Source: Phlebiopsis flavidoalba (taxonomy: Eukaryota > Basidiomycota > Agaricomycetes > Polyporales > Phanerochaetaceae). From it: a stretch of 64,000 bases of DNA. The stretch lies in NCBI GenBank assembly GCA_035772785.1, contig JAOCPU010000002.1:372001-436000 (forward strand), in the 5' to 3' direction. The position numbers and the translations under genes are program-made. Shown here in pieces: positions 1-13,691 of the stretch; position 1 is the stretch's first letter, and every line of letters begins with the position of its first letter. The notes beneath the pieces were generated by a model. That model searched no databases, was not told where the DNA came from, and saw only the letters and a list, made by a program, of their open reading frames with translations.

Positions 1-3000
1 GAAGGGTCATGAGCCGCTAGAGTTTCGTTTTCGTGGCTCTCATTCAGAAGGCGAATTCCAACTCAAAAGTGCGGGCCTTTGTCCACCCGATTGTGACCTT
101 GGTCCGGTGGCATGTCCCCAGTGTTGCTTCTTGCCGATTGAACAAGTGACCTTGTGAGGGAAAAATTAGATTCTACGCGGGAGGATACTACAGCTACTGT
201 ACCGAAAGGCACGGGATCACATGCTGTCTGACAAGTGTGTAGCTTCGATTTGTTGTCACCTTCCATTGGGCCCCCAGCTCTGACTCATAAAAACCGGTCC
301 TCGTCAAGGCGAACCGCAGCTTTGAAGCTACGATGGCTGTGCGCGGTAGCTCTTTCGTTCGATCGTCCAGTCAGAGTCAGGATATGCTCGGAAGGTCTGA
401 ACTCGACAGTTTACGTCGTGCCACATGAATGTAGTACAAAGATGCACGCCTTCTACCCTGCTGGAGTCGTCAACAAGCCCGACTTGGAGAGCTATGTCCT
501 GGCACCACGAAGTTATAAAACGAAACTCCTAAATTTGGACCTGTCGACGGACCCACGGTGCAGTACATCCGCGCCAAAGGGAGATAGATTTACGCTGTAA
601 CACTTGCAAGAAGGGTGACTATATGCTAACGCCATACCAACCATCGCAACCCTTGGGAAGTGTGGAAGCCTCGCTTGGTTCCTCTGCTATACATAATCTT
701 GGCTCTAGCCGGACGTAGTGTTAAAAAGGTGGGTCGCGAGGTTATGAACGTATCATCACAGAGGACCTACTATGCTCCGGGTCTCTTATCAAGTGCTCAG
801 CTAGAAAGGGGTCGTAGAAAGGGAGCTTTGTGTGCAGCTGGTGGATTGGCATTGAAGCGGACGGAGCGTATCGGTGAGGGCCGAGCATTGTCACCTTGTA
901 GATATGCAATGTTGTTGCTCTCCCGAATATGCAGCCCGCCAAGGGTAGTGTTGACAGCATGCTATGGCATCGAATGGTTTTGCCATTGCGGATCACAACT
1001 TGCTTTTTACATGCTTGCGGCAGGACAGCATTGCGACACGCGAAGGTTCACAAGTATGTTGGCAGCTTGTGTCATCGCATAAGTATCTAGTGAAAAAGGT
1101 CGATGATGTGTTTGACGGAACCGGGCAATGCCGGTTTCGATGGAAATCCATCCCATAGAGTCCAAGTCCAGTCTTCGATTGTCTGAACGTTCAGTACCAA
1201 GAATAGGGCGTAAGATCACTAGGTGAAAATCATCGGGACCGTCACGCGCCACTGCACAAGGCTGAGAAGTTGAACGGTGCCTGTACACGTCGCAGACATG
1301 GGGTTCATGATGGATGATTTCCGAACGGAGAGCCTGAATACTGGTGTCGTAATCTAATCCATACTGTCGCAGCCACCCCATCGTGTGGTATAGTCGAAAC
1401 GAAGTGCGTGTGCCCTGGAAGGACGGGGTCGAACGTTGTTCGGCCCTGGATGGTAAATAGCGTATCGATAGGAAAAGGACCGGTTCGCGATCACCTGGAA
1501 TCGCAATCTGACGCGTTGTTCCTCGCAATCGCATCCGACAGGATGTACCGTCGTGTGGGCCGCGGAAGGTCCTCTGCGAAATCACTACGTTAAGCCGCGC
1601 CTGAAGTCGAAAGAAAAGGTTATCGAACCTCTACGCAAAATCTATTGATACCGTACACGGCACAAGCTAGAGCACCGAGGCAATCAAAACAGCGTGCCGG
1701 CTCTCCTTTGGGGTACTTATTTTGCTAGAAAAGCATCCTCGCGGAATCTTTGATACCGCAACGACGCGCGGTGTGACAGACATCTGGCGGGACAGTCCCA
1801 CCCGGGGTAGTTTGCTAGACCCCCTGGTGGAGACGTCAACTGCCAGCATTGAATCGCAATGTGCCATTTTGTGAGACGCGGTGGACGTTTGCGATTGCCG
1901 GCGCAATAGATACATACTTATGGAACCATGTTTCAGAACAGGTGTAACCATCAAGACGAAGGTGGAAAGGACCTCTATAATTCGTGGATCCCTGTGGCTC
2001 TTAGATTTTTCGCTGAGTCCTAGATAGGAATAGAGCTCCAGGGCCGAACATTGTGGCAATTCATCTGATGACCTTCCGATCGAGAGTTGACTAGGTTTTT
2101 AATCTTTGACCAAGTGCAGGGTGATGGGACAAAATTCGGGGGGATGACTCCCCTCAGAACCCTACGGGGCATCGAGAACTCACGGGCGACGAAGCAGCAG
2201 ATGTCGGCATACAGGAAACCTTATGCCAAACCAAATAGAGATAGTCTCAGCCGTGGCTTGACCACCCAAAACACTGTTTGGTATAGCTGCTCCATACCTA
2301 ACAGGGGTGTAGCGCAGGTTTGATTAGGATGAACGTCCCAAGATCCGCGGGGGGCCCAGATAGACTGTCCCAGAGCGAATCGTTGAAGCGTTCAATGGTT
2401 AAACACAGGCCGGAATAGGGAAGCTTGCCGACGGACCCTATCAGGTTCGAATGTGTACAAGTCTTCCCAATACCAAATCGTCCCGCTATGAAAATATCAC
2501 ATCCGGGTAAAAGCCACGTCGGGTCTCGCACATAGCCTTGAACTTGAACCACGAGATATAACACTGGGGCCGCAGCCCTTGAGCAGCCCTGTTACTTTCC
2601 GTAACGTGTAGATGGGAAACTGTGTGGTCAAGAGAGTGCTCATAACAATAATAGACACCAAGCAGGCGGCCGGTTGCTCGACTTTATCGGGACTTGCATC
2701 TTTTTTCAACCTTTGGTAGGAAACAATGGTGCAGTTTAACCTCCCCCCCATGTCTATTTCGAAACCGTGAATTTCGGCGGGTATTTTCATGCCTCTTACA
2801 TGCCACAAAGCATGTGGACGCGAGGAGAAACTAGCAGGCAAGAGGAACGTGAGACAGCGCACCGGATCGCCCAGAAATCCACCTCATAATACACGACAAG
2901 CTTGAATTTTGTCTATAACTTCGCAACCGGCATCAGGCAAGTTCTACCACCATGCCCACAACGTTTGTGACCGTTTCCTGCACAGGCTGTGTCAGAGAGC

Positions 3001-3400
3001 CCCTAGAGCGAGACAGCATGATGCGGAGAAACTCACGTGAAGAAGCTGTGCCAGTCGTTCCTGTTTTCATGTCGGCTTCGTTCAGTAACCGCGTGTACAG
3101 TCTGGTGGACGCGTCCTCCTACTTATCAAAGCGGACATTCCAAGTTACTTTCGATGCGTTCCTTCGTTCCCCGTCGAAATACTGTGATGACCCGCCCGTT
3201 CGCCGTACGTGTCATCGCGTTTTGCCGAGTGCACGGTCGAAGACAGGTACTCATAAAATCGCACGGCAAGTGGCCCATTCAGGGCGGAGATTGTCTGAAA
3301 ATGAAATAGCAGAGTTTGGCGTCAGGGTTACCGGCAGAGGCTGCGCGCGTTCTGATGAGCGATACCGGTATTAGATTTCGGCTTGTTCAGCTGTCTGAGC
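1..3400. other. No recognisable gene (left end)
   Basis: Both strands hold only short open frames (the longest about 190 codons, minus strand 1007-1585), and none of their translations shows a family motif I know. Base composition is even, and I see no clear intron series, long repeat or transposon terminus. It may be intergenic DNA, an eroded mobile element or poor-quality sequence. Confidence 0.4.
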
Positions 3401-4850
3401 GAGTCCGGTCGAACTCCCATACAGCTGACTTGATCGGCTAGCTTTGGATGGAACAGGGATCTGCCTCCCTTTTGGGAGGTGCAGAGAGTCCGTAGCACGA
3501 GCGGGCTGCAATGAATTTTCTTGGGGGGATTGTTAGAGATCGTCGTGCTTTCGTCTGCTGATTTTCGGTGGCCTTTGGTGGTGCTATGTTTAGTGTGGGT
3601 GGCCGATAAAATAGTGGTGGTAGCTTCGATGCATGATTACTCTCTGCGTAGGTGAAACATGGAATGAGTGGCGTGGGATCGCAAGTGAAGATATAGAGCG
3701 GGATCGGAGGTGAATCCGATTGGGCATTAGCTGCGTCATTGGCTGGCGACCGACCAATCAGTTCTGAAGTGCTAGTGGCGGGTCGCGCTGATTTCCAAAA
3801 CTGGTGTCTATCATGTGAGTATCTTGACGCTCACAGCAGCGTACTGTTGAATAAAGATATATGCTGGTGACTGCACTCTATATACTTACACAAAGAACAT
3901 AATGTTGGGTCACATATGATTATCGTCTGTGGGTATTAGTGATGGAGCTCAACGGAGTAAAAACGGGGTAAATCCTAGGATGGTGAGTGGTTATGTTTAG
4001 ATATAGGCCAACGTGTGACGCATTTCAATGAGCGTATGAAGTCATAAGCGTAAGGCTTATTGGAAGCCTTGTTGGGTGCTACGGGGTTCGTGAAGCTGCG
4101 CGCTGATCATGTGTTCCAAAAGTACGAGCGTATAAGCTTGGTCGAGCTGTGTTTGGACTTAGTGCGTGTGGTGAGCCCGGGGGTATTGCTCTCTATTACC
4201 ATTACCGGGCAACATGATATATGTCCTGTCCGGGTTGTCATCAGATAAATCCTTAGGCGGTTCTCGTCGGTTCCGTCTCTTTATGACCGCTCAGTGAAGT
4301 TGGTGTCCGAGGACAGAGGCTGAGGCCTCTGGGATGCCTGCTGTGGATCGGGATATTATTGACAATGGAGCTGGAAACCGGATCGAGGGCTTGGTATTAA
4401 TAGATTCGACAGGCTTAAAGCGATTTTCAAGCCTGCTTGCGCATAGGGGGCGTCAGGAGCAAGGTTCATACCAGAAAGAAGGAGAAAAGAACATACGAAT
4501 AAATTGGGGGGCTCATCGCTATTAATCCGTATTTCGCGATATGGGGATACGACGGAGAAGATTGAAGGATGTGCTAGGGTCTGGTGAACGTCCACGAGTG
4601 GGATGTCATTTTAGTTGTATAATGCTCTTTAGTACTTACTGACGGAGCTCTATCTGGACTCGTACAAAGTATGGATGCAATAATGGATACCTAGATTTAG
4701 GGAATGTGAAAGATACGCTGTGAGGACTAAAGAATTATTGCGGGATGAAACAATTGTGGTACTTCCTTTGCGTTGTGTCACTCGTTATATTCCGAGGAAG
4801 TAGTGAATTGGAGGATAGAGAGATGTAGTGGTATAAAACGACATTGAAGT
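3401..4850. other. G/T-skewed intergenic stretch
   Basis: The plus strand is visibly rich in G and T and poor in C compared with both flanks, and there is no open frame longer than about 80 codons. A small hairpin lies at 3461-3484 (CTGCCTCCC, T loop, GGGAGGTGCAG). No gene is supported here. Confidence 0.4.
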
Positions 4851-7800
4851 CGAGGAGTGCCGGGCCGGATATGGTTGTGTGACGCGCGTTCATCTCTTGA
4901 GCTCCCGAGTGGCCCCCATAATCCGGAACCTTTTCCTAAAGGGCGCCGTGCCAAACAATCATTAACCTCCCGTGGCAACGCACCGTCTTCCGCCGCCACA
5001 AGCCGGGCCGGAACAAACAAGTCCGCCCTTTTGGGGGTCTCTATGGTCGACTCGACGAATGTCGAACATTACGACCATGGAAGATTAAAACCAGGGAGAA
5101 AACAGGTGTAGCAAGCTCCAAGAATCACAAATCACGAAAAAACAACTACACCGAGGCGCGGGACGAGCGCAAGTTACGAGTTGAACGTTTCCTTCCAGTG
5201 TATCGGCACAGGTTAGGTAACCACAATTTGCCATTACTTCTACCAATAGAATCCAAAATTTACATGACCATCTCTGTCATCAAATAGGATACCCCTCTGA
5301 GGAAAAGATTTATAAGATCTAAAACTGTGCTAAAAAAAGAATGGTTATAACCACGTTCGCCATGTACTCGCCATACCAGAAATTCAAAACCGTTCTGCTG
5401 CAGCAAAAGGATACCATCAAGAGGAAGTAGATTGATAGGGAGCTAACGGAAGACAAAATCGCCATACTCGCAACCTGAAGACCATTGCTGTGCGCATAAA
5501 ACATCAGAGGTCTTACATTGGCGCAGTTCTCCCGCCGCTTGAAGTGACGACTTGGACCATTAAATGGCATGTATCTGATTTGTGCGAGGACCCCGACCCT
5601 AGAAGGTGTGGATCCACTACATATGACATAGAAATCGCCATTGCCTGACATGGGGGATAGGTCAGGAAAGAAGGATACAGGGGCAGATACGTCCGTTTTC
5701 AAAGGAGTTTGCGGAAATGGTGAAGCGTACGCGGGACTGGTCGCTAGTCCAATTACTGCAAGCGGTAAGTGGCCCCTATGCCCGTGTCTTCTTATCCATG
5801 CTGCCAGGAGTAATCCCCGTCGCAACTCTTTTCCACAACTCTGTCTCATGTCAAAGTCACACGCCGAGCTGCTAGACTGATCGTGGGCGTGTAGATGAAC
5901 CCCGAAGAGGTGGAAGTGGTTGAGCAACAACTGAACGAACATCTCGATAGGTTGGATGCACTCGCCACCTTGAATGTTCTGCGCGACCAGATAGTACCGC
6001 AACTCCCCATCCCGAAGAGGCTCAGGACGAAGATGATCAGATTACGCGCGACCCGACGATCCGGGGCCCTTGTTTTGAGCTTCGCTCACAGGCATGGGGC
6101 AAGCGACGATGTCATCAACCCACACGGACAAGCTCTCGATCACGACACGCGAGCGGTTTGAAAGTTCTTGCGGAGGCTTTGTTGCAGGTACGGGTGCTGC
6201 TCACCGGTGATAACTGGACTGTTTACATTTTACACTTCGTACAGGTGCTGCCAAAGTTGGTGACCGGGCAGACGGGGGGAGACTTGGGGCGATGTGGACT
6301 GCTCCCTTAATACCTATGTCCTTTCACTTGGCGTATACAGCCAATCCGGCGCATGGATCCAAGCGTATGGAAATGTTAGACTGGACATCCGCCAAGATAG
6401 GCATGGAAAAGTGAGGACTCCAAATGCGGGGCGACACGAGACTTTCGTCTTCCCCTTCAACACCGGTATACTTGGGCCTTGCCAACGATCTGGTCCAAAA
6501 GGGCGTTCGGACAAACGCACAGTTTGCCTACGACGTTTCTACCTTCACTTCGTTTTGTGTCGAAGACAGCACCTACTCAAAAGCCTCACCGACGAATGCC
6601 CAATGTATTCGTCATCAAGCACAGTCGGGTCGCCGATGCCTTGAGTGTGTTATTGGCCACCAAACCTGGCTCCGAAGAGTATACAATAATCTGATTGTAG
6701 CAACTGTCAGCGGTTGTGGGCTCATCTGTTTTGCAGTACGTCTTCTCTTCGAATACCACTCACGTAGTCGTCTAACTTACGGACCCGAAGACTTTTTGGA
6801 TCTCAGAGCAGAGCTCAAGCCATGGCCATCATGTCGCTGTTATTCTCTCTAAGAGCGTGCAAAGTGGTACGTCGACTAGCACAGAGCAAGTAAAGTTGAT
6901 CATTCTGCCAAACAAAACGACGTCATCAGCGGCGAGAAACTGCACAATGGAAACCCCCCCGTGGACGTTCTTCCCACCTACCAATCACTTACAGCTTACT
7001 GCTTGAGTCAAAGCCTCAAGCCAAGAAGCGTTGCCCAAATTTAAACAAGTGCGGCATCCGAAGAGGTAGCAAAGCCTGACTAGGGTTCGCAATGGGCCGT
7101 CTTTTTTTCGTTTACCCCAGCTTTATCCAACCATTATCTCTTCTCTCTTTGAGCAGCCAATACTACAGAGCACATCTAAGCCTTCAATCCCAGGCACCAT
7201 CGTGACCCCTGCAAATCCGTTTGCCAAGCTAACCGTAGGTCAGTGGCCACTAACCAAGCAACGAAGTGACATACTCCAAGCGGCGGTCTGCCGCGTTCAA
7301 AACAATACGCAAAACATTGGGAACTTTGAAACGCAAGCAGATCAGCTCCAACACCACTCAGCCGGACGCCTCCGCATCGGCCTCAAGTAACATCTCCGTG
7401 TGACGTCTCGTGGCGATCGGTCTCCTCTAACAACCCAGCTTGTGAAAACACAAATCGGCCGGAAAGTCCACGTAACACGCACGGCGCCGTCAAGTACATA
7501 CGTCAGGCAAACACCGGGACGCGTCCCGCACAGTGGCAGCCTCAACCGAACCGACAGTAGAGGTCTCTGTTGGCCGAGCCCTCCGTACACCGTCGTTGCT
7601 CGACCTCCGCCTGCAAACTTTGGCCCCTTAAGATGCTGCCCAGCAGGAGACGCAAGCCGGAGTCAGGACGGAGAACCGTCAGTACCCCGCTTAAACGGCG
7701 GGTGGAGGCAGAGGGTTGTATCACAGCAGCAAACGCGTCTTCAACAACTCCCAACAGCTGAGCGAGCGTCACCAGCGAACACGGGTTGCCCCTGAGGTGC

Positions 7801-7950
7801 TGAGCATCAAAGGGGCGGCGGCCAGAGCAAGGCAGCCCGACGCCATAGATGAAGTTTCTTTCTGCGTCTTTGTGTTGCACCGCATCAACCAAAGTGATCC
7901 GGGAATGGGAGGCGGCGCGAAACGGGAGACTAAGGACTAAGACTTAATGG
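4851..7950. other. Unassigned stretch, possible eroded spliced gene on plus strand
   Basis: No family is recognised. On the plus strand, intron-like segments occur at about 5765-5807 (GTAAGT...CCAG) and 6188-6244 (GTACGG...ACAG). Short frames between them read like coding sequence, for example around 5895-6020, rich in Glu, Leu and Gln, and around 6479-6694. A 227-codon minus-strand frame (5319-6002) overlaps this and has no known motif. I cannot decide between a broken unknown gene and chance frames. Confidence 0.25.
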
Positions 7951-8065
7951 ATGTCATATCTTTTACTTGGGATATATGACACGTGTATATGCTTGGTGGT
8001 ATCATATGAATGGATTTTGCGAGAAATGGATGAAGAGTGATGCGACATGAACCGCGGCGAATAGG

Positions 8066-11000
8066 TTACGGCACCTCATGAGCCGTCTCCCTGAACAGAG
8101 CATATTCGAACGCCTCCGTGCTATCTCCAATGACGCCAAAGGTCTCCTGCAACGTACGGCCGAGGTAATCCAATTCTTGAATGACTCCTCTTCATCGTGA
8201 GTGCGTAAGCGAAAAATAGGAGCTGTCTTGAGCCTTTCACATCTCTGTTCTTCACAACGTCCAACTGCCGGATGGCATCGACCTGGGGTACTCGATAAGA
8301 AAGAGAATAGATGCACAGATGACGGAGGCATACCAATCGTTTGCGAGCAGGCTCCGCAGGAGGCAGGTATGGAGGAAGCGGGGACTTGAGCCGAAAGGCC
8401 GCTGCAAGGGTAGAGAAATATAGACGATGACGTTTCCAACCATCTCGCGCCGTGATGGTGATTTGTTGGCACAATAAAATCCTTGCGCACAGTCTACACT
8501 AACGTTAGCGTCAGAGCTCACGGCATTCTGGAGCTTCCTACCGTATGCCTGGATGGTAGGATGAGCATGACAATATAAAAATAATGGTATGGCACGTACC
8601 ATTCTTCACGAGAGGTGACGCATCTCATGCTATGCAGTTTGTCGAGAATGGTCTGAAGACTTGTGAGCATAGACCGGTACAACTTCACAGGGAATGGCCC
8701 TTTGAGGCGGGGTTCGTGCTGTGTCTGAGCCAAAAGTCCTTGAAGCTGAATGAGCTTGATCTGCAAGTGCAGCTCCCTAGACCGGTCATTAAGAACCTAA
8801 ACTCCTTCACGATGTAGGCGGAACGTACATGGCCATGAACTCAATGACTGATTCGTTGACTTCGGGACTGAAGCTGTCGAGCAGTGCCGTGGACTCCGTT
8901 GGTTCCACAGACCCAATCGCGGGCGCTGAGTTTTCCCAGGAGTTGAATGCAACAAGGCGAGTGTACAGCCAGCCGATGTTGAGACAGAAGCTGGTGCGCC
9001 GATGTCAGTAGACGAAGATTGATAGTAGAGGTGACATACTCTCCGAGAGCCTTGCCAAGCTCCCGTCTGGCTTCGATCGGCCACCACCACCGCGAGACTA
9101 TCCACGCCCAAACCACACCGACCGTCACGGCTGCGGCACGATGAAATGCTATGTCGAGCACAGAGATATCCTTCTGACGTAAATTGTAGCTGGGAAAGTG
9201 TGTTACTCAATGTTGTTCGCTAAGAGTAGTCCAAGGCTTACCAGAAAAGACACGTTAGGTTATACGTGAGCAATACGAAACGTGCAGATGTGGCATATTC
9301 CAGGGCGTGCGACGATGTAGTAAAAGCATGGAATCGAGTAGAAAAAATCCAAATATCGAAAGGACGTAAGGGTTCTCCGGGAAGGCAGACCAGACTGCGA
9401 GGGCAGTGGCCGCCCCTAGCCTGTTGACGTAAGTTAGAAAAGGCTCTGGAATCTGGTTGGAGAGACTGACAATGGGAAATGTGCCGAGGACGCGATGTAC
9501 ACCCAAAGAAATTCGTCTAGGAGGCATTATTGACATGGGATCCGTACATGTATGCGACGACTTACTGCACCAACCGTCGGCGATATGACGACAAAGAACT
9601 GTGACAAGTAATGAGCGTGAATTCATAGCAGAGGGTGGTTGACCTACAGAGATAAGAGCCCATTCACCACGATACTCCACGAAAATCGGTCTCGTTGCCT
9701 CAAAGAAAGCAGGGGCGGCGAGGATGGCGGTCGCCATTCCCGCCTTAATCGCATATTTCATGTCGTTTTTCCCGAAGCCTTGCGCCAAAGGCCCAGATGG
9801 ACTGGCCTATCCTATCCGACAAAGACAGGTCCTTTCTGGATGGTGTCTGTTTCGTGTTAGGTGCAATGGGGCGTGATCTTGGGGAATGAGACCGGTTTTA
9901 TGGGCAGGATCTGGCAAGAAGAAGAGCGCAGCTGGCCGAGAAAATTAAGCATAACTGAACGCTTCGAGGCCGAATAGCAACTCACAGAACCGTCTCCGGA
10001 GTCCGCTTTTTCGTTTTTCACTCGCTGTTTGGCGCATTCGCCGCATTTTACGCTGGACGTATCTCCACGGTCGTAGTAGCAAGCTGCCTTCACGTTCCCC
10101 GTTGCAGATTCGGCTCATAGCATCGACGAGTGAGATCAGCTCCTTCGAGAATTCCTGCAATGTGAAGAAGAAGCTCAGCGTGCGAGGGAAGTCAGACATG
10201 CGGGTAGAAATACAAGGAATAACTTACAAATACACTAGGAAGATGTTTTCGCTGTCTGATCCCATAAGCACGGAATTCTCGTCCCGCAGCGAGTCCATGG
10301 ATTCTTCCACGGAGGCTGTAGCAGCACCTTTGCGGTACAGCCGAAAGCACTGCGTGGTTCGAGGTGCTCTCGAATGTGAACTGAGCTCGTTCGAGGTGAT
10401 CGACCAGCTCGTGGAAACTCCTCTGGTTTCAGCTCTTTTGAAGAGCCGCGCTCAGCCCCGTGGGTTGCTAAACGCCTCTCTGAGACGCTTGAGAGTCATG
10501 GTACATGCCGTCTTGTAATATGTTTAGTGTCGTCTTAAGGGCCAAGGAGAATCAACTCACCGAAAGCGGCCTTCAGAGGAGGACCAAGATCTTCAATGAG
10601 ATCACCGAACGCATCCGCTGCGGCTTGCAGCAGTGCCGATTCATCCTCCGCCAAGGGGTCAACTGTGATGCTCGACTCCTCGAGGCGAAGATTCGGCAAC
10701 TTGCCCTTGCCATTTTCCGCCAGCTGGTGTACTGTACGTGCTGCCGCGCTGGCGTATCTTGGACTTGTTCCTCAACCATGAGTTTTCCGTCTCTGCTCGC
10801 TTGCACAAGCTCGAATTGAACGCTGATAGCTGCCGCTACGTAGACCATTCAGGTGCTGTCCGAGACGGTTTCAAGCTGCCTATGGCGTCTTCATAAGCCT
10901 GACCCAGGTGTGTGCGGGTGGACTGGTCGCCGAGCCCAAGTGCCGCGGCCGAAAGCGCTGCCTCGGGTTTGCCAGGACCGCCAACTATCCTCTCGCTCTG

Positions 11001-12612
11001 TGCCTCCAGAAGATCTTTCTTAAGCTTCGTGAAACTACTTTGATGATCTTTGGTCGCCTTGTCGAGCTTCTCTTGGGTGACACGATAGAGTGGCTCCTCG
11101 AGGAGGAAGGTTTCGGTTATCATGGTGAGGAGAGTGGCGAATGAGTCGAGGGTTTGTGTCATAGTTTGTTGAAGATTATGGGTCGCGCGCTGTGGCCAAA
11201 GTGTGAAACACACAACGTTGGATATCAGCGACCCAACGAGGATATGGATGAATGACACTTGTAGGAGCGTTGTCGAATCCGCCTTCTTTGACGACACTGC
11301 CTCACAGTCAGTACGAAGCCAGACTCAAAAATCTTTTTGCGTACGTACACGGACGAATAGAATGATAGAGGTCATACTACAACGCTGTAGAGTTCATTCA
11401 GCTCGAGTTCTGAAGTGTAGCCGTATCACTAACCCGTGTTGAAGCTAGGCTTGCCCATCCACTGCTTCATCCAAGCCATTGCGGACATGCCCAGACCAAT
11501 CCAAAAGATGACCAAGGAGTCGGCGAGCCACTCCCACCCGGGTTGAACTTCGAACAAAAACCAATACATTGACATGCTCCCCAGCGAGACGAAGGTTGCA
11601 TAGTTAGGACACCCATAAGACAAAATGTGTCTGCCTCGATCATGGCACCGACGGTTTTGGCGGGGTTAAAATACACTGCACTACAGGTGATGTTAGAGCG
11701 AGTTGGACCGCTGAGTCGAAAACATACGTACACAGTTGCAACCATGTGGCCGGACGGTGAGGGTGTCCGTTTGCCAGGACCGTTGTCTGTCATGTCTGCG
11801 ATGAAACCAGACAAATAAGAGAGAATGTGAACAGACTGTGCGATGAGGTATGCTATGGAGCACTTCAATATGTTGCGTTGAAGTGGTGTCAGAGAAGGAA
11901 CTTTGAGCCACCGTTTTGGCTGTTCTGGAGTGTAGGGGTCGTAGCCTCAGATACAGAGCCTGAGTACCAAGACTCATATTCCTCTGCAGAGGAGATAGAC
12001 ACTGGGCGAGTGGAGGTTGGTGTATGCGCTCCTATTACAGTGCCGGACACGGATGCGGAGGGCTGTGCACCCTCAATGGGGGTAGGAACGCTATCCACGG
12101 GAGACGGGCGCTGGCTTGGGATGAAACTGGTCGAGAGCACGTCTCTAATGCTGTCTCGTGCGGCGGGACGCGGAGGACTGGTGTTGTACCAGGCTTCGTG
12201 TTTTCCTCTCTTGGAGTTGTCCCATAAGCTCGCCGAATACAGTCCATTCTCGGCGATCTTCGCGTCGTCGAGAGCTGGTCTTGGTATCAGGTGCAAAGCT
12301 CAAAGAGGGCTGGCGTGTTCTGCGTCCTACGAAATCTCCAAGCGAAGCAGACTCCCACGCCCTCTTTGTACCGACGGGCGCGTAAGGAACCCCCCTGTAG
12401 CTCAGAGAATGTAGAGCCAGAGTGTTCCCGCTTCCAGGAGACTGGTGCCGGACCAGAGGCGTACGGTGCAAAGTACCCAGCCAATAGAAGGGTTTTTTGG
12501 AAGACTGTGTAAGGTTCTCCGGAGAGCCCACAAGCTCCCTTACGCTGTCCTCAGACGCAAGTACTTGTCCGTCCTCGGTCTCGAAGGGCGACGCGGGTAG
12601 GGGAATTGCCAT
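8066..12612 (-). CDS. Brefeldin-A-sensitivity / ER-transporter family membrane protein (FUSC-like, DUF2421)
   Basis: Multi-pass membrane protein of the fungal aromatic-acid-exporter-like group (N-terminal 6-TM 'ER transporter' block plus C-terminal DUF2421). The transport substrate is unknown. Conserved pieces appear in order on the minus strand. The first N-terminal membrane block lies at about 11870-11430 and includes SGHMVATV, YFNPAKTVG and WLADSLVIFWIGLGMSAMAW. A second membrane segment and coiled linker follow at 11297-10836 (LVGSLISNVVCFTLWPQRAT). The second membrane block is at 9788-9255 (GMATAILAAPAFFEATRPIF, WSAFPENPYVLSIFGFF). The DUF2421 signature is at 9161-9060 (RRELGKALGEY). The C-terminal part at 8766-8066 contains LLAQTQHEPRLKGPFPV and RREMVGNVI. 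The start at 12612 gives a Pro/Ser-rich cytosolic N-terminus; it and the stop near 8066 are inferred. Several introns and frameshifts interrupt the gene. Confidence 0.85.
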
Positions 12613-13691
12613 TGGTCGACATTATGGCTTGATGTACCTAGCAAGTTCCCTGGTTTTCCTGGTTCATGACGATCGCGTTTCTACTCCTCCCGCCGCACTC
12701 CTCGGTTTGTGTGTATAGAGCTAGGTCACTCGTGCGAGGAGAGATGAAGGAGGCAACGTACACTAAGAATGATACGTGGAGATGAAAGAAGGGTTTAAGC
12801 AGTGGACATGGGCGTTCGAACGCGTATAGTATTTCAATGGCGACTTACGCTCACGGAAGGTAAATATTAACAAACGCGTCCAAAAAACTATCCCCTCCCA
12901 AGCAACAACCTGATCATTCTCGCGTGCAATTTTTGCCCTGCTACGACTGATGACCACTTAGTTTAGACTGGTAGAAAGGGTTGGAACAGTATTAAGAGTT
13001 GACGGCGCGTCGTGGTAGGAGAAGGAATGACCAAGTCTTTTACAAGTAGCCTGAACGAAAGGAAAGAACCAGTAAGCTGCGATCTGAATCTGGCTGTCTC
13101 CGCGGAGGCCTCCAAGACGCTCTATCCACGTGGCAAGAATCAGGACAAGAATATCGCAGAAATTTCGCCACTGGTATTTGGGTTATTGATTCAAGATCCT
13201 GTACCCCACCAAAATATCGAGCGATACTCAAACTAATATCCCCTCTTTGAGATATTTTCACTGAAGTGCACAATGATTTGACTCTCGAGTACTATATCTC
13301 TTCAGTCCGCACTAAGTCCCGTCCGCGCGCGGCGGCGATTGACGTACATGTCTATGATGGATTTTTTTATCGATTTTGTGAGTGCACCTAGCTACTGGCT
13401 AGCGCGACGAAACCACGACGCAACAAATCGACATTTTATTGCTGAGTTTTGTGGTGTCTTGGGCTAGAGATTATCTCAAACAACATGCTTGCATCACGGT
13501 TGCCGAAAAAGGATGCTGCCATACTTCTACCATCACGCTCTGTTCCCATCGTTGCGACGGGAAAAGGCTATACGTGAGAAGCGCTCGCAATTGTTCAAAA
13601 CCAAGCCCAGTTTGCGCCCTTGTGCTCACCATCTTCTTCCCTCCCCCCTTCATCCTTTCCTTTCCTAATCTTCCTCCGCCGTCCAGGCAGG
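12613..13691. promoter_or_regulatory. Intergenic region between divergent genes, with pyrimidine-rich tract
   Basis: This lies between the minus-strand transporter and the plus-strand chitinase, so it should hold both promoters. A C/T-rich tract at about 13623-13685 sits just before the chitinase start, as is common for fungal core promoters or 5'-leader introns. Small frames at 12763-13273 (minus) match nothing I recognise. Confidence 0.4.

Noticed and set aside
1007..1585. 192-codon minus-strand frame
   Set aside because: No family motif or reverse-transcriptase/transposase signature; probably chance.
5319..6002. 227-codon minus-strand frame with hydrophobic C-terminus
   Set aside because: No motif, no splice support, and the opposite strand looks equally coding; not strong enough for a gene call.
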